Shown: one piece after another, positions 28,337 through 37,110 of the stretch
Layout of the letters: every line of letters starts with the position of its first letter
Position numbering within the stretch: the stretch's first letter is position 1
Assembly (NCBI GenBank): GCA_963805295.1
Contig: CAWDTW010000069.1
Span: forward strand, 114,371 to 178,370
From: Roseiarcus sp963805295
GTDB lineage: Bacteria; Pseudomonadota; Alphaproteobacteria; Rhizobiales; Beijerinckiaceae
Length of the DNA: 64,000 nucleotides
Reading direction: 5' to 3'
Translations under genes and position numbers: made by a program
Notes under the pieces: model-generated
The model's database searches: none
The model's input: only the letters and a program-made list of their open reading frames with translations
What the model was told of the DNA's origin: nothing

Positions 28337-28630
28337 ATGCCGACGTTCGTCACTCTCGCCAATTTCACCGATCAAGGTCTTCGAAACATCAAGGACAGCC
28401 CAAAGCGGGCGGAGGCCTTCAAGAGCCTCGCAAAAGAGCACGGGTGCACCGTCAAAGAGATCCTGTGGACCCATGGGCACTATGACATTGTCTCAATCGT
28501 GGAGGCGCCGGACGAAGCGGCGGCGAGCTCCCTGGCTTTGAGCCTCGCGAAGCTCGGCAACGTTCGAGGGCACACTTTGCGGGCCTTCTCGGCGGCGGAG
28601 ATGCAGAAGATTTTGGATAAGGTGACCTAA
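28337..28630 (+). CDS. GYD domain protein
   Basis: A 97-residue cytoplasmic protein that begins MPTFVTLANFTDQGLRNIKD and contains 'ILWTHGHYDIVSIVEAPDEA'. This is the pattern of the small GYD-domain family (usually G-x-YD), here with HYD. Members are dimeric ferredoxin-fold proteins of unknown role that often sit near oxidoreductases. The SD (GAAAGGAAA) precedes the ATG. The gene stands alone between the duplicated hairpin units and the BrnT/BrnA remnant. Confidence 0.8.
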   Translation: MPTFVTLANFTDQGLRNIKDSPKRAEAFKSLAKEHGCTVKEILWTHGHYDIVSIVEAPDEAAASSLALSLAKLGNVRGHTLRAFSAAEMQKILDKVT

Positions 28631-28699
28631 CGCTCAAACGAGCCGGCCGCCGGTCAATCGGCGGCCGGTCTGCATTTGGCGCGCACACGAATCGTGACG

Positions 28700-28910
28700 T
28701 CCGAGCAGCCGTTCTTCAACGAGCCGCGTTTGTTCTGGAGGACGACTGTCATACTTCCATGAGCCGCGGTTTCACGCGCTTGGGCGAACGAACGAGATGA
28801 GACGATTGCACGTCACGTTCACGCTGCGCCACGAGAACACGTTGATCAGGGTCATCTCGGCGCGCGACATGAGCGTCAAGGAAAGGGCCGTCTATGACGA
28901 GATCGCGTAA
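28700..28910 (+). pseudogene. BrnT-like toxin, truncated and frameshifted
   Basis: The C-terminal part is open from an internal ATG at 28797: RRLHVTFTLRHENTLIRVIS followed by ARDMSVKERAVYDEIA, a classic BrnT ribonuclease ending. Upstream, pieces such as EQPFFNEPRL (from about 28703) and SMSRGFTRLGERTR appear in other frames, so the toxin's N-terminal half is broken or missing. The stop lies 17 bases inside the brnA gene, the usual toxin/antitoxin overlap. It is very probably inactive. Confidence 0.65.
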
Positions 28911-29154
28911 GTCAGTTCCCACTTTCGCCAGTGAGGCGGAAGAGCGCGCCTATTGGGAACGGGCGGACTCGGGGGCCGACCTCGACTGGCGCCGCGCCAA
29001 GCGGGTGCGATTGCCCAACCTTCAGCCGAGCACGACGGCGATTTCGCTGCGCCTTCCCATCAGCCTGCTCGAACAGATCAAGATCGCCGCTCACAAGCGC
29101 GACGTGCCCTATCAGTCGCTGATCAAGATGTGGCTGGCGGAGAAGGTGGGGTGA
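28894..29154 (+). CDS. brnA: BrnA-like antitoxin
   Basis: An 86-residue antitoxin expected to bind BrnT and to repress the shared operon. It shows the BrnA pattern 'FASEAEERAYWERADSGADL', 'DWRRAKRVRLPNLQPSTTAI' and a C-terminal ribbon-helix-helix 'SLRLPISLLEQIKIAAHKRD' with 'VPYQSLIKMWLAEKVG'. It overlaps the end of the broken brnT by 17 bases. It is intact while its toxin is not, the usual end state of toxin-antitoxin decay. It sits in an accessory block with an integrase remnant. Confidence 0.8.
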   Translation: MTRSRKSVPTFASEAEERAYWERADSGADLDWRRAKRVRLPNLQPSTTAISLRLPISLLEQIKIAAHKRDVPYQSLIKMWLAEKVG

Positions 29155-29199
29155 AGGCCCCCGCTTCGTCTAGGCGACCGCGACGAAAAGTCGGGCGCT

Positions 29200-29463
29200 G
29201 GAGTTACGGCGGCAGAGTTACGGCGACAGGCCCGCCAATATCTCAATGCGCAAGACGAGATGCGCATTGCGTCGCCCCGGAAAAAGGGAATTGCGGTCGC
29301 GTCACCCAATCGAAGTATTCGTCGCCGAGCGCGCGTAGGCGCGGCGCGTGTGCGGGTTCCTGATCTGCGTGGTGAAGAAATTCGAGGAAGCGATAGGAGG
29401 CGCGCTCGCCGGCGGCGGCGACAAGGGTGGGGGCGTGATCGGCGACGAGGGGCGCGAGTTTGA
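29200..29463 (-). pseudogene. Tyrosine recombinase (integrase) N-terminal remnant
   Basis: On the minus strand, frames can be joined as LAPLVADHAPTLVAAAGERA, SYRFLEF, then FFTTQIRNPHTRRAYARA. This is the N-terminal SAM-like core-binding region common to phage and ICE integrases. Frame changes are needed twice, and the catalytic C-terminal domain (R...HxxR...Y) is missing. It supports the idea that 27.1-32.7 kb was once a mobile or integrative segment. The call is from motif similarity and is moderate. Confidence 0.5.
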
Positions 29464-29464
29464 T

Positions 29465-30385
29465 TCATGCGCCTAACCCGATGGCCGTACCGCTCGTTTT
29501 CTCAACGACGCCGAACCCGCCCGGAAAGAGCGAGAATTCAAATTCGGGAACATCGCTCGGATGGCCGCCGTGTTCCCGGATAAGAGCGATGATCGGTGAA
29601 GGGTCATTGTTCACCTGCTTTTCAAATTGCTTGAGGGTGCGCATGATGCGATTGGACAAAATCGAGGCCTGCGAAGATGTTCCCGCACTCGAAATTCCCC
29701 CAGCCGGTGAGAACACCCGATTACCGATCTGGATGAAGCTGAATATGCCGGCAGAGCGCAACTTGTTGCGTTCGTCGCCGGTGTACGGGTTTCCTCCCCG
29801 AAGGCCAATAATGCCTTTAATTTCAAGAAAAAGCTGATCATCTGGCCAGTTTTCGATTGCGATTTGAACTAGGCGATCATCCGTAAACGCAATGTGAGTT
29901 GCGACGTCCAGCAGATACGCCTTGTCCGGGCGAAACATCGCGAAGAGCAGAGGGTCGTCGCGTTCGACAAAGCCATCGCTCTCAACAGTCGTGGAGAGAT
30001 GCAAATGATAGATTCGCCAATCGTTTAAAAGCAAGTCGAGATGATGGAGCTTGCTAAGCTCCTTTCTCTTTGGGTTCTTCGGAAGTGCAAACCCGGTGCG
30101 GACCCGGCGGCTTAGATATTTTGTCAGTTCGTTGCCTCGCTCGATGTCGCTGATAATTTGAGCAATAGCGATCGACCGCTGAGCTACCACGGGGCTCTGG
30201 TCGAACTCTTTCGACCGCATCACAGTGCGCCGCTGAGGTGGGATCATTCGGCTCTGCCAGTTGAAGTAAAGTGCGAGAAGTTCACCAGGATGTTTGCGGC
30301 GAAGAGCTGCCACGACAGCCGCGTCCGATCGGTCGTGGGGCAGCGCCTTGATGACCCAATCGACAACCGTGTCAACCAACGCCAT
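29465..30385 (-). CDS. Conserved hypothetical protein, accessory region
   Basis: A 306-residue soluble protein, uninterrupted, with a start at 30385 (MALVDTVVDWVIKALPHDRS). Visible features are 'LHHLDLLLNDWRIYHLHLST' near residue 115, containing an H-x-H-L pattern, then 'DDPLLFAMFRPDKAYLLDVA' and 'NWPDDQLFLEIKGIIGLRGG'. The C-terminal third has low-complexity Gly/Ser and 'PEFEFSLFPGGFGVVEKTSG'. No transmembrane segment or signal peptide is seen. Composition is less GC-rich than the housekeeping genes, consistent with acquisition. I do not recognise the function. It lies beside an integrase remnant and could be a cargo gene such as a defence or toxin-type protein, but nothing in the sequence proves that. 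Confidence 0.6.
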   Translation of the reverse strand: MALVDTVVDWVIKALPHDRSDAAVVAALRRKHPGELLALYFNWQSRMIPPQRRTVMRSKEFDQSPVVAQRSIAIAQIISDIERGNELTKYLSRRVRTGFALPKNPKRKELSKLHHLDLLLNDWRIYHLHLSTTVESDGFVERDDPLLFAMFRPDKAYLLDVATHIAFTDDRLVQIAIENWPDDQLFLEIKGIIGLRGGNPYTGDERNKLRSAGIFSFIQIGNRVFSPAGGISSAGTSSQASILSNRIMRTLKQFEKQVNNDPSPIIALIREHGGHPSDVPEFEFSLFPGGFGVVEKTSGTAIGLGA

Positions 30386-31083
30386 GCTCTCCTCCTCTGC
30401 AACTGATAAAGGCTATTTTCATACACTGGGAATGGGAAGCCCCGGCCGAAGCCGGGCTTATTAGGGTCGGCCGGATAGGACGGCCCCCTATGAGATGCTT
30501 CTGCGTTGGGCCCCCGCGCTACGCTCTTCGTTTGCGTCGCCGCGATATCGCGGGCCGAAGCCCTTACGCCCTTTCAGGGCCTGTCACGCTGTTTCGTCTG
30601 CCCGGGGGGCCCTTCACTCGATACTTTCTTGAAGTGTTGCCGGGTCAGTCGAAATTTTGGCCAAGACGTACCTGATGTCGGCGATGTAGGAGGTTGGCTC
30701 CCAGGCTTCAAGTCCGGGCAGCTTTGCATCTGATTTCTGCAACGAAAATTCTGAGGAAACTCAATGGCCGCCAGCGTTGCGAATGTTCTTCAGATTGTGC
30801 GAAAACTCCGTGTCGCGTTACGTGGGGTCCAAATTTCCCGGCCTGTGACCGCGCAGAGCAGAAAAAATCGCAAAAATTGGTTCTCGGCGAGACCACACTG
30901 AGCCTCGCATCGAGTTTTCCCACGGACTGCTTTACGCCCCTGGCGCTGTGTCTTTAACGTTTGGACTGAACGCGGCGACTGGAAACTCATAGGCTCTTCG
31001 CCGCGATGGAGGGACGGAGACAGTGACATTGGAACTCAGGTCGGTCCGCCGCCCCGGTTGTCTTGTCACGTGGAGTGATCGTC
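30386..31083. other. Intergenic region of accessory character
   Basis: About 700 bases with no gene I can support. A hairpin at 30433-30458 (AAGCCCCGGC/GCCGGGCTT, CGAA loop) lies upstream of the minus-strand gene. Short frames at 30490-30733 and 30694-30957 have no SD and no recognisable motif. The stretch 30820-30900 is mildly AT-rich (GCAGAAAAAATCGCAAAAAT) and loosely resembles 60740-60800. Confidence 0.5.
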
Positions 31084-31968
31084 ATGGCTAAGAACACTGA
31101 TCCGCAGTTCGAGTCCCTCCTTAGCAAATCGAAGCACTGGAGGTGGTGCCGGCGCGCACATCGACTTATTGCAATGAATGCGGTCAGGATACATGGCATG
31201 ACATTTGCGCCACCGTGCGAGACAAAGTGGGATCCCCGTGGAGGCCTGACCCGGAGGACCTTGCCGCCCTTGCCGAAGATCCGGGTCTCGGCGGGTATGA
31301 TGAACTCGCAAAACGCGTTGGCAATACGGGTTACGAGGTATTTCAAATAGTGAAATGTAGAGGGTGCAACTCCGTGGCATTCTTGTTGTCAGAACAAGCA
31401 CCATGGGACCCCGAGCCTGAAATATACCGTCGTTACCCGCCAGCGATCGCCCGTCGAGCACCTAAGTGGGTGCGGAAAATACAAGGGGGATAGAGGCCAA
31501 CACGGCGTTCCAGAACTCGTTTGCGATCTGATGCGGGAAGTTTATGAGGCGGTCAACAATAACTCACGACGGCTAGTCGCCATGGGCGTCAGGACTGTTC
31601 TGGACATTGTATTTGTCGACAAGGTCAAGGATATAGGTGGTTTCAAAGCCAAACTGCTGGAGCTTCAAAAAGCTGGCTATTTATCCCTGCGCCAAGCGGG
31701 AAGTCTCGATACGGTCTTGGAGGTTGGGCACGCGGCCATCCACCGTGCGTGGGAACCCACTGAGAATGATATTAGCACGGCTCTCGACATTACGGAGAAC
31801 CTTATAGAGGACCTCTATTTGCATGAGCCCGCTGCCGCTCACCTCGACAGAGAGTCCCGAAGCGACAGGCACAAGCTGATCCGGTCCCTAAAAAGGTTGA
31901 TGAGAAACGCGACGGCGACGAAGTTAAACCATAGTCTAGAACACTTCGCCCTCAACCAATGCGATTGA
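31084..31968 (+). pseudogene. DUF4145-type hypothetical protein, two frameshifts
   Basis: Starts MAKNTDPQFESLLSKSKH; one base is missing near 31138, after which VVPARTSTYCNECGQDTWHD continues with a first zinc-ribbon half. The second CxxC lies in 'FQIVKCRGCNSVAFLLSE'. Around 31475 another shift leads to 'HGVPELVCDLMREVYEAVNN' and the helical domain 'RRLVAMGVRTVLDIVFVDKV', 'GGFKAKLLELQKAGYLSLRQ' and 'LEVGHAAIHRAWEPT'. This matches the DUF4145 architecture (zinc ribbon plus helical region) often found near restriction and defence genes. The function is unknown. The span of about 294 codons is normal for the family, so the breaks may be sequencing errors. Confidence 0.65.
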
Positions 31969-32086
31969 GCGCAGCTGTCGAAGCCCCGGGTGTTGGGCCA
32001 CGCAATGCTGCCCGAGTCGGGGCCATCTCCTCGCCGGGCGTTCGCCGATCGAGATTTTTACGGAGGACGTCAGGGCCGCTCATTAC

Positions 32087-32655
32087 ATGCTGGGCTTCCG
32101 CAACGATTTCGAAACCGAGGCTTTGCCAAGCGCGCTTCCGCAGGGCCAGAATTCGCCGCAGCGCGCGCCCTATGGGCTTTACGCCGAGCAACTCAGCGGC
32201 TCGCCGTTCACCGCTCCGCGCGGTTCGAACGGGCGCTCCTGGCTCTACCGAATCCGGCCGTCGGTCAGTCATATCGGGCGCTTTCAGCGCATCGAGCTGC
32301 GGTTCTGGAAGTCGGCGCCGCATATCGTCGATCACGGACTGGCGCTCGGACCTCTGCGCTGGACCCGGTTCCGACGCCAGCCGAGAGGCTCACGTTGCTG
32401 ACGGCCATGCGCACGATCACGACCGCGGGCGACGTCTACGCCCCGACCGGGATGGCCTCGCACCTCTATTTCGTCACGGCGCCGATGGCGGACGAGGCGT
32501 TCTTCAACGCGGACGGCGCGATGATGCTCGTGCCCCAGGAAGGCGCGCTTCGGCTCTTGACCGAACTCGGCACCATCGAGGAGGCGGGCGGCCGAGTCAA
32601 TCTCGAGGTCGATCGGATGGCGCGCTACGCGGCGCGGCTGATCGCGAGCCGGTAA
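32087..32655 (+). pseudogene. Chimera: homogentisate 1,2-dioxygenase N-terminal part joined to a riboflavin synthase C-terminus
   Basis: From 32087 the frame reads MLGFRNDFETEALPSALPQG, 'YGLYAEQLSGSPFTAPRGSN' and 'SWLYRIRPSV', the start of HmgA. A shift near 32380 leads to 'TPAERLTLLTAMRTITTAGD', 'GMASHLYFVTAPMADEAFFN' and 'MMLVPQEGALRLLTELGTIE', still HmgA. At about 32585 the sequence switches in frame to GGRVNLEVDRMARYAARLIA, the last residues of riboflavin synthase alpha, and stops. The ribE piece is clearly divergent from the ribE at 26466-27078 at third positions. A dead recombinant whose junction has a short AGGCGGGCG match to ribE. Confidence 0.7.
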
Positions 32656-32664
32656 GGGTTTCCG

Positions 32665-33732
32665 TCAAAACCCCGCAATCCAGCGCGCGAGAAGGCGGGC
32701 GAGGCTGGGGCCGATCAGGATCACCAGGATGAGGCGCGCCACCTGCATCGCCATGACGAAAGACATATCGACCCTGGACGATGCGGCGATGATCGCCACG
32801 GCGTCGGCGCCGCCCGGACTCGTCGCGAGATAGGCGGTCAGCGGATCCGTTCCCGCCGCGAGGTGCAACGCATAGGCGAGGCCGCCGCACAGGGCGATCA
32901 GCGCGAAGATCGAGGCGATCATCTGCGGCAAATGCTTTGCCGCGTAGAGCACGATCTCGCGCGTGAATCTGAGGCCGATGGACCAGCCGACGAGCGCATA
33001 GGATCCGGCGAGAAGCCAGGGCGGCAGCATGATCGTGACCACGTGACCGGCCGAAAGGGCGGCGCCGACAAACAGCGGCAGGAGCAAGGCGCCGGCGGGG
33101 ATCTTGGCTTTGACGCCGATCGCCGCGCCCGCGACGGCGAGCGCCAGCGTTTCCAGGAAAGGGCCGGCGGCGAGAGGAGGGAACCACTGGGTCGCGGCCG
33201 GCGCTGCGCCGTCGGACCCCGTCCACGCCCGGGCGACGACGGAGGCCACGAGCCCGACGCAGACGACGCGGAGATATTGCATGACGGCGACGAGCCTCAT
33301 GTCGCCGCCGAGCGCGTTGGCCATCAGCACCATGACGGTCGCCGCGCCGGGCGAGGAGCCCCACACCGCCGTCGTGCCCGGCAGCACCTTTGAGCGCGCG
33401 AGCCCGTAGCCGAGCGCCGCGGCGAACAGAATGACCGCGCCGACGCAGATGAGGAACATCGGCCACTGGCGGACGATCTCCATCACGATGTCGGGACTGA
33501 TGCTTCGCGCCACCAGGCAGCCGACGATTCCCTGCGCGATGACAAAGGCCAACGGCGGAATCTTCACCCGCCCCTCGAACCACGCCAGCAGGATCGCCGC
33601 CGCCATCGAGCCGAGGAGCAAGGCCGCCGGCAGGCGCATCCGCTCGAGGAGCCAGACGAGGACGAGCGACGCGATCAGCAGCGCGCCCCATTGCAAGGCC
33701 GCCGGTCTGTGGCGAAGCGTGAAAGGAGACAT
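32665..33732 (-). CDS. AbrB-family membrane permease
   Basis: A 355-residue inner-membrane protein with about ten hydrophobic helices, starting MSPFTLRHRPAALQWGALLI. It contains the family's repeated pattern of 'LPAALLLGSMAAAILLAW' in the first half and 'AKIPAGALLLPLFVGAALSA' in the second. Glycine-rich turns 'AVWGSSPGAATVMVLMANAL' and 'TAYLATSPGGADAVAIIAAS' show the internal duplication typical of this family (once labelled ammonia monooxygenase). The substrate is unknown. It ends ten bases past the hmgA/ribE chimera on the opposite strand and is six bases downstream of the isochorismatase-like gene, so those two probably form an operon. Confidence 0.85.
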   Translation of the reverse strand: MSPFTLRHRPAALQWGALLIASLVLVWLLERMRLPAALLLGSMAAAILLAWFEGRVKIPPLAFVIAQGIVGCLVARSISPDIVMEIVRQWPMFLICVGAVILFAAALGYGLARSKVLPGTTAVWGSSPGAATVMVLMANALGGDMRLVAVMQYLRVVCVGLVASVVARAWTGSDGAAPAATQWFPPLAAGPFLETLALAVAGAAIGVKAKIPAGALLLPLFVGAALSAGHVVTIMLPPWLLAGSYALVGWSIGLRFTREIVLYAAKHLPQMIASIFALIALCGGLAYALHLAAGTDPLTAYLATSPGGADAVAIIAASSRVDMSFVMAMQVARLILVILIGPSLARLLARWIAGF

Positions 33733-33738
33733 CCTGTC

Positions 33739-34300
33739 CTAGGCGCCGGGGAAGGACAAGGCGCTCATATCCGTCACGCGGGCGATCCTCGGAAAGATCT
33801 GCCGCATCGTCCTGTCGTGCGCCTCGGCCGCAATGCTGGTCGTCACGTCTTTGGCGATCACCAGTTCGTAGCCGAGGTCCCACGCCTGCCGCGCCGTTGA
33901 TTCGACGCCGAACTGGGTGGCGACGCCGCCGAGCACGATCGTCCGGACGCCGCGGTCGCTTGAGCTCGGCGTCGAGATCCGTGCCGAAAAACGCGCCCCA
34001 GCCGTGCTTTGTGATCAGGAGATCGCCGGGCTTCGCGAGGCCAGGCGCAAGATCGATGAAGCCCTCGGGCAGGATTTTGGGAAGGGGCGACGGTTCGTCG
34101 ACGCGACGCGGCCTTTCCTCAGGGCGCGGCGCGACATTGACGAGCACGACGGGCGCGTGCGCGACGCGAAACCGCTCGGCCAACGCCTTGCCGCGTTCGA
34201 CGAGCGTCTCGGCGCAGACGGGCTCGAGCTCGCGGCCGAGGATGCCGCTCTGCAGGTCGATGAGGACGAGAGCGGTCGATTGCGGATCGAGGTCGATCAT
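33739..34300 (-). pseudogene. Isochorismatase-family cysteine hydrolase, frameshifted
   Basis: Starts MIDLDPQSTALVLIDLQSGI at 34300 with the catalytic Asp of the family (LIDLQ). It proceeds through 'PVVLVNVAPRPEERPRRVDE' and the lysine segment 'ITKHGWGAFFGTDLDAEL'. Near 33955 the frame shifts; the second part reads 'VLGGVATQFGVESTARQAWD' and 'YELVIAKDVTTSIAAEAHDR'. At the usual catalytic Cys position the protein has 'GGVATQFGVE', so the nucleophile is Thr-like and not Cys, which occurs in some annotated members. A probable single-base error splits an otherwise complete protein of about 187 residues. Confidence 0.75.
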
Positions 34301-34324
34301 GGCGGCGGCTCCAAGGGCAGGGGG

Positions 34325-34525
34325 ATGCGGCTTGTGTCGGTTTATTATATGAGGTCTTTCGCGGAGGTCGAGGAACGGGCGCCGAAGCTGTCGCCAGTTG
34401 AGCTCGCGGACCTGCTCGTCGACCACAAGCGCGCGCTTCGCTCGGATCGGGACGGGGCGATCGCGCTGTCCGGAGCGATCGCCGGCATTATGGAACGGCG
34501 CGGCGCGATGCGAAGGGCGGCGTGA
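34325..34525 (+). CDS. Small hypothetical protein
   Basis: A 66-residue frame, MRLVSVYYMRSFAEVEERAP, containing 'LSPVELADLLVDHKRALRSD' and ending MERRGAMRRAA. A second ATG at 34349 would give 58 residues. It reads like a helical soluble protein and is divergent from the isochorismatase-like gene with only 24 bases between starts. An SD-like AGGGGG precedes the first ATG. No family is recognised, and a fortuitous frame cannot be excluded. Confidence 0.4.
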   Translation: MRLVSVYYMRSFAEVEERAPKLSPVELADLLVDHKRALRSDRDGAIALSGAIAGIMERRGAMRRAA

Positions 34526-34810
34526 AGTCGATCGCGACGGGGTAATCATTTTATTTCAAATTGATATGCGGTCATCTGCATGAGACGCGCGAGTTCCTCG
34601 GCTGGGAAGCGGATTCGCTCCTCCGCCGCCTGTTATCCCCATGATCAGGGGAATAAGCTTCCTGCTATCTTCCGGGAGCCGCGCATGAAAGCGCTTGTGG
34701 AAGCGATTGGAATCAAGGGCGTTATAGTGCGCGGCCAAGCGCAAAGACCTGCGGTTCCACCCTGTTAGCAGGGAGGAACAGGGAGTGACCCAAGGCTATC
34801 ACGAGCCTCC

Positions 34811-36025
34811 TCAGCGCCCCACCAGCCGCGGCGCGACCCCCTCGCGCATCACGAAACGCCGCAGAGGCCCGATGGCGCCGAGCGCCGCGAGGCCCGCGCC
34901 GCGGGCGAAATCGGCCGGCGCGAACCGGGTCAGCAGGGCCTGGTTGAGGCCGTCGACCGCCGCGGTGCGTAGGGCGATATCCGACCGTCGGGCGCGCTCG
35001 TAGCTCCGCAAAACGTCGCGCCCGCCGATGTCCCGCCCGTCGGCGCGCGCTTCGACGGCTGAGGCGACGATCGCCTCGACGTCGCGCAGGCCGAGATTGA
35101 GCCCCTGCGCGCCGATCGGCGGCAAAGCGTGCGCCGCGTCGCCGACGAGGGCGAGCCGCTCGGCCGTGATCCTGGGCACGACCTGTCGCACCAACGGAAA
35201 CACCCCGCGCTGGCCCTCGAGCCGCATCGTCCCGAGGATCGAGCGCGCCTGGCGCTCGATCTCGCGCTCGAGCGCGGCGTCGTCGAGCGCCTCGCGCCGG
35301 CGGGCGTCCTCGTCCGACATCACCCAGACGAGGCTCGAGCGGTTCGGCGCCGTCTCTCTTGGCGGCAGCGGCACGAGCGTGAACGGGCCGTGGCGGGTGT
35401 GAAACTCGGTCGAGAAGTCGCGATGGGGCAGGCGGTGGCTGATGAGCGCCGTCAGGGCGCCCTGCGGATAACGATGCGCCCGCGCCTCGAGCCCGGCGGC
35501 GCGGCGCGCGGGCGAAGCGCGCCCGTCGGCGCCGATGACGAGGGCGCTGACGACGAGTGGCCCGTCTTCGAGCCGCGCCAGCGCCCGTTCTGCCGCGAGA
35601 TTGTAAGTCGCGACGGCGAGGCCTATGCGTTCGACGCCCGGCGTTCGAGCCGCGCGCGCGGCGAGCGCGTCGGCCATGCGGTCGTTCTCGACGTTCCAGC
35701 CAAAAGTCTCGAGGCCGATTTCCGAACACAGAAACTCGACCGGGCGGGGCGGAAAAAGCGCGCCCGTGTCGTCAATCAATCTGAGCGCGCGCATCGGCGC
35801 CGCATCGGCCTCGATCGCCGCCCAAAGTCCGAGCGATTGGAGGTAGGCGATCGAGCGGTCGAGCATCGCGACGGTGCGGCCGCACGCCAGCCGCTCGTCC
35901 GCGCCGCAAGAGACGACGTCGAATCCGGCCTCGGCAAACGCGATCGCCGCGGCGAGGCCCGCAAGCCCCGCTCCGGCGATCAGCACGTCGCAGACGCGAT
36001 CGGCGCGCTTTTCCAAACTGCTCAT
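34811..36025 (-). CDS. FAD-dependent monooxygenase of the UbiH/UbiF/VisC family
   Basis: Likely a ring hydroxylase of ubiquinone synthesis. The 404-residue protein has the Rossmann fingerprint 'DVLIAGAGLAGLAAAIAFAE' at residues 13-32, a central 'GADGRASPARRAAGL' (the GD-like second FAD motif) and the third FAD motif 'RLALVGDAAHALPPIGAQGL' near residue 290. The C-terminus 'VMREGVAPRLVGR' is typical of UbiH/F-type enzymes of alphaproteobacteria. Which ring position it hydroxylates cannot be decided. It is divergent from pcsA with about 155 bases between starts. Confidence 0.85.
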   Translation of the reverse strand: MSSLEKRADRVCDVLIAGAGLAGLAAAIAFAEAGFDVVSCGADERLACGRTVAMLDRSIAYLQSLGLWAAIEADAAPMRALRLIDDTGALFPPRPVEFLCSEIGLETFGWNVENDRMADALAARAARTPGVERIGLAVATYNLAAERALARLEDGPLVVSALVIGADGRASPARRAAGLEARAHRYPQGALTALISHRLPHRDFSTEFHTRHGPFTLVPLPPRETAPNRSSLVWVMSDEDARRREALDDAALEREIERQARSILGTMRLEGQRGVFPLVRQVVPRITAERLALVGDAAHALPPIGAQGLNLGLRDVEAIVASAVEARADGRDIGGRDVLRSYERARRSDIALRTAAVDGLNQALLTRFAPADFARGAGLAALGAIGPLRRFVMREGVAPRLVGR

Positions 36026-36181
36026 CGACGATCCTCGCGCGCTTTCGAGGCTGCGCGCCGCCTCGGGCGTTCGGGACGGGAGACGCAGACGCTCGACTTT
36101 GATAAGCCGAAGGCCGCGTGGTCAAGCCGGCGCCGCCGGCTCGGACGGTTTTGTCGCAGGGAAAGGCGGGCGGGGCGCGGC

Positions 36182-36892
36182 ATGTCGATGGAGAAGCGAC
36201 CCGTCCGCGTCGCCCAGGCGGCGGGGTTTTTCGTCCACCTTTTTACCGCGTCGGGAGGCGCGGTGGCCGTGCTGGCGCTCTATGCGGCGATCGAGCGCCA
36301 TTTTCCGGCTTGCTTCGCCTGGCTCGGACTGGCGCTGTTCATCGACGGGATCGACGGCACCCTGGCGCGCGCCGCGAAGGTGCACGTGACGGCCGCCGCG
36401 ATCGACGGCGTGATTCTGGACCTCGTGGTCGACTTTCTGACCTACGTCCTCGTCCCGGTCGTGGCGTTGTGGCGCTCGGACCTGATGCCGACGGAGGTCT
36501 CGTTCTGGATCGGTCTTGTCGTTACGATCGTCTCGGCGCTCTATTTCGCCGACACCCGCATGAAGACCGATGATTTGTGGTTTCGGGGGTTTCCGGCGAC
36601 CTGGAACATCCTCGTTCTTTATCTCTTCGTTCTTCGCCCGCCCTGGGTGGCGAGCGCCGGAATTCTGCTCGCGGCGGCGGCGATGATGTTTTCGCCCATC
36701 GTCTTCGTCCATCCGCTGCGGGTGGTGAAGCTTCGTCGGCTGACGATCGCGATGACCGTCGCCTGGTTCGCCTTTGCTGCGATGGCGATCGCCGAGAAGC
36801 TCACGCCTTCGGGATGGGTGACCGGCGGTCTGATCGCGACCGCCGCCTATTTCCTCGCCTTGCCGCTTTTGAGACATTCGCCCTGGGCTTAA
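36182..36892 (+). CDS. pcsA: Phosphatidylcholine synthase
   Basis: Condenses CDP-diacylglycerol with choline to form phosphatidylcholine at the inner membrane, a pathway typical of Rhizobiales and relatives. The 236-residue protein has the CDP-alcohol phosphotransferase motif in 'DGIDGTLARAAKVHVTAAAI' followed by 'DGVILDLVVDFLTY' (DG..AR........D...D). It has about seven membrane helices and the PcsA-like ending 'AAYFLALPLLRHSPWA'. The start MSMEKRPVRVAQAAGFFVHL fits the family. It is followed by tRNA-Cys. Confidence 0.92.
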   Translation: MSMEKRPVRVAQAAGFFVHLFTASGGAVAVLALYAAIERHFPACFAWLGLALFIDGIDGTLARAAKVHVTAAAIDGVILDLVVDFLTYVLVPVVALWRSDLMPTEVSFWIGLVVTIVSALYFADTRMKTDDLWFRGFPATWNILVLYLFVLRPPWVASAGILLAAAAMMFSPIVFVHPLRVVKLRRLTIAMTVAWFAFAAMAIAEKLTPSGWVTGGLIATAAYFLALPLLRHSPWA

Positions 36893-36989
36893 GGAGGGCG
36901 GCGGGCGAGGGCGCCGAAACCGCCTTGCCGCCAGGCGCAAATCCTTGCTATAGGCCGCCCGTCGCGGCTGATCGGAACCGTTCGTCGCC

Positions 36990-37063
36990 GGCCTCGTGGC
37001 GGAGTGGCTACGCAGAGGACTGCAAATCCTTGCACCCCGGTTCGATTCCGGGCGAGGCCTCCA
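36990..37063 (+). tRNA. tRNA-Cys (anticodon GCA)
   Basis: A complete cloverleaf: acceptor arms GGCCTCG and CGAGGCC, discriminator T and an encoded CCA. The anticodon loop ACTGCAAAT gives GCA. The T arm is CCCCGGTTCGATTCCGGG. Total length 74 nt with CCA. It lies between pcsA and pcm and just precedes pcm by 47 bases. Confidence 0.95.
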
Positions 37064-37110
37064 ATCCAATCTTCGCGGACGACGGCGTCCGCATCGCGGG
37101 GCGAAAACCG

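Noticed and set aside
30490..30957. Small plus-strand frames in the accessory gap
   Set aside because: Overlapping frames without SD or motif; nothing supports coding.
34556..34768. Short frames upstream of the UbiH-like gene 3' end
   Set aside because: Both strands are open for about 60 codons only, with no start signal or recognisable sequence.
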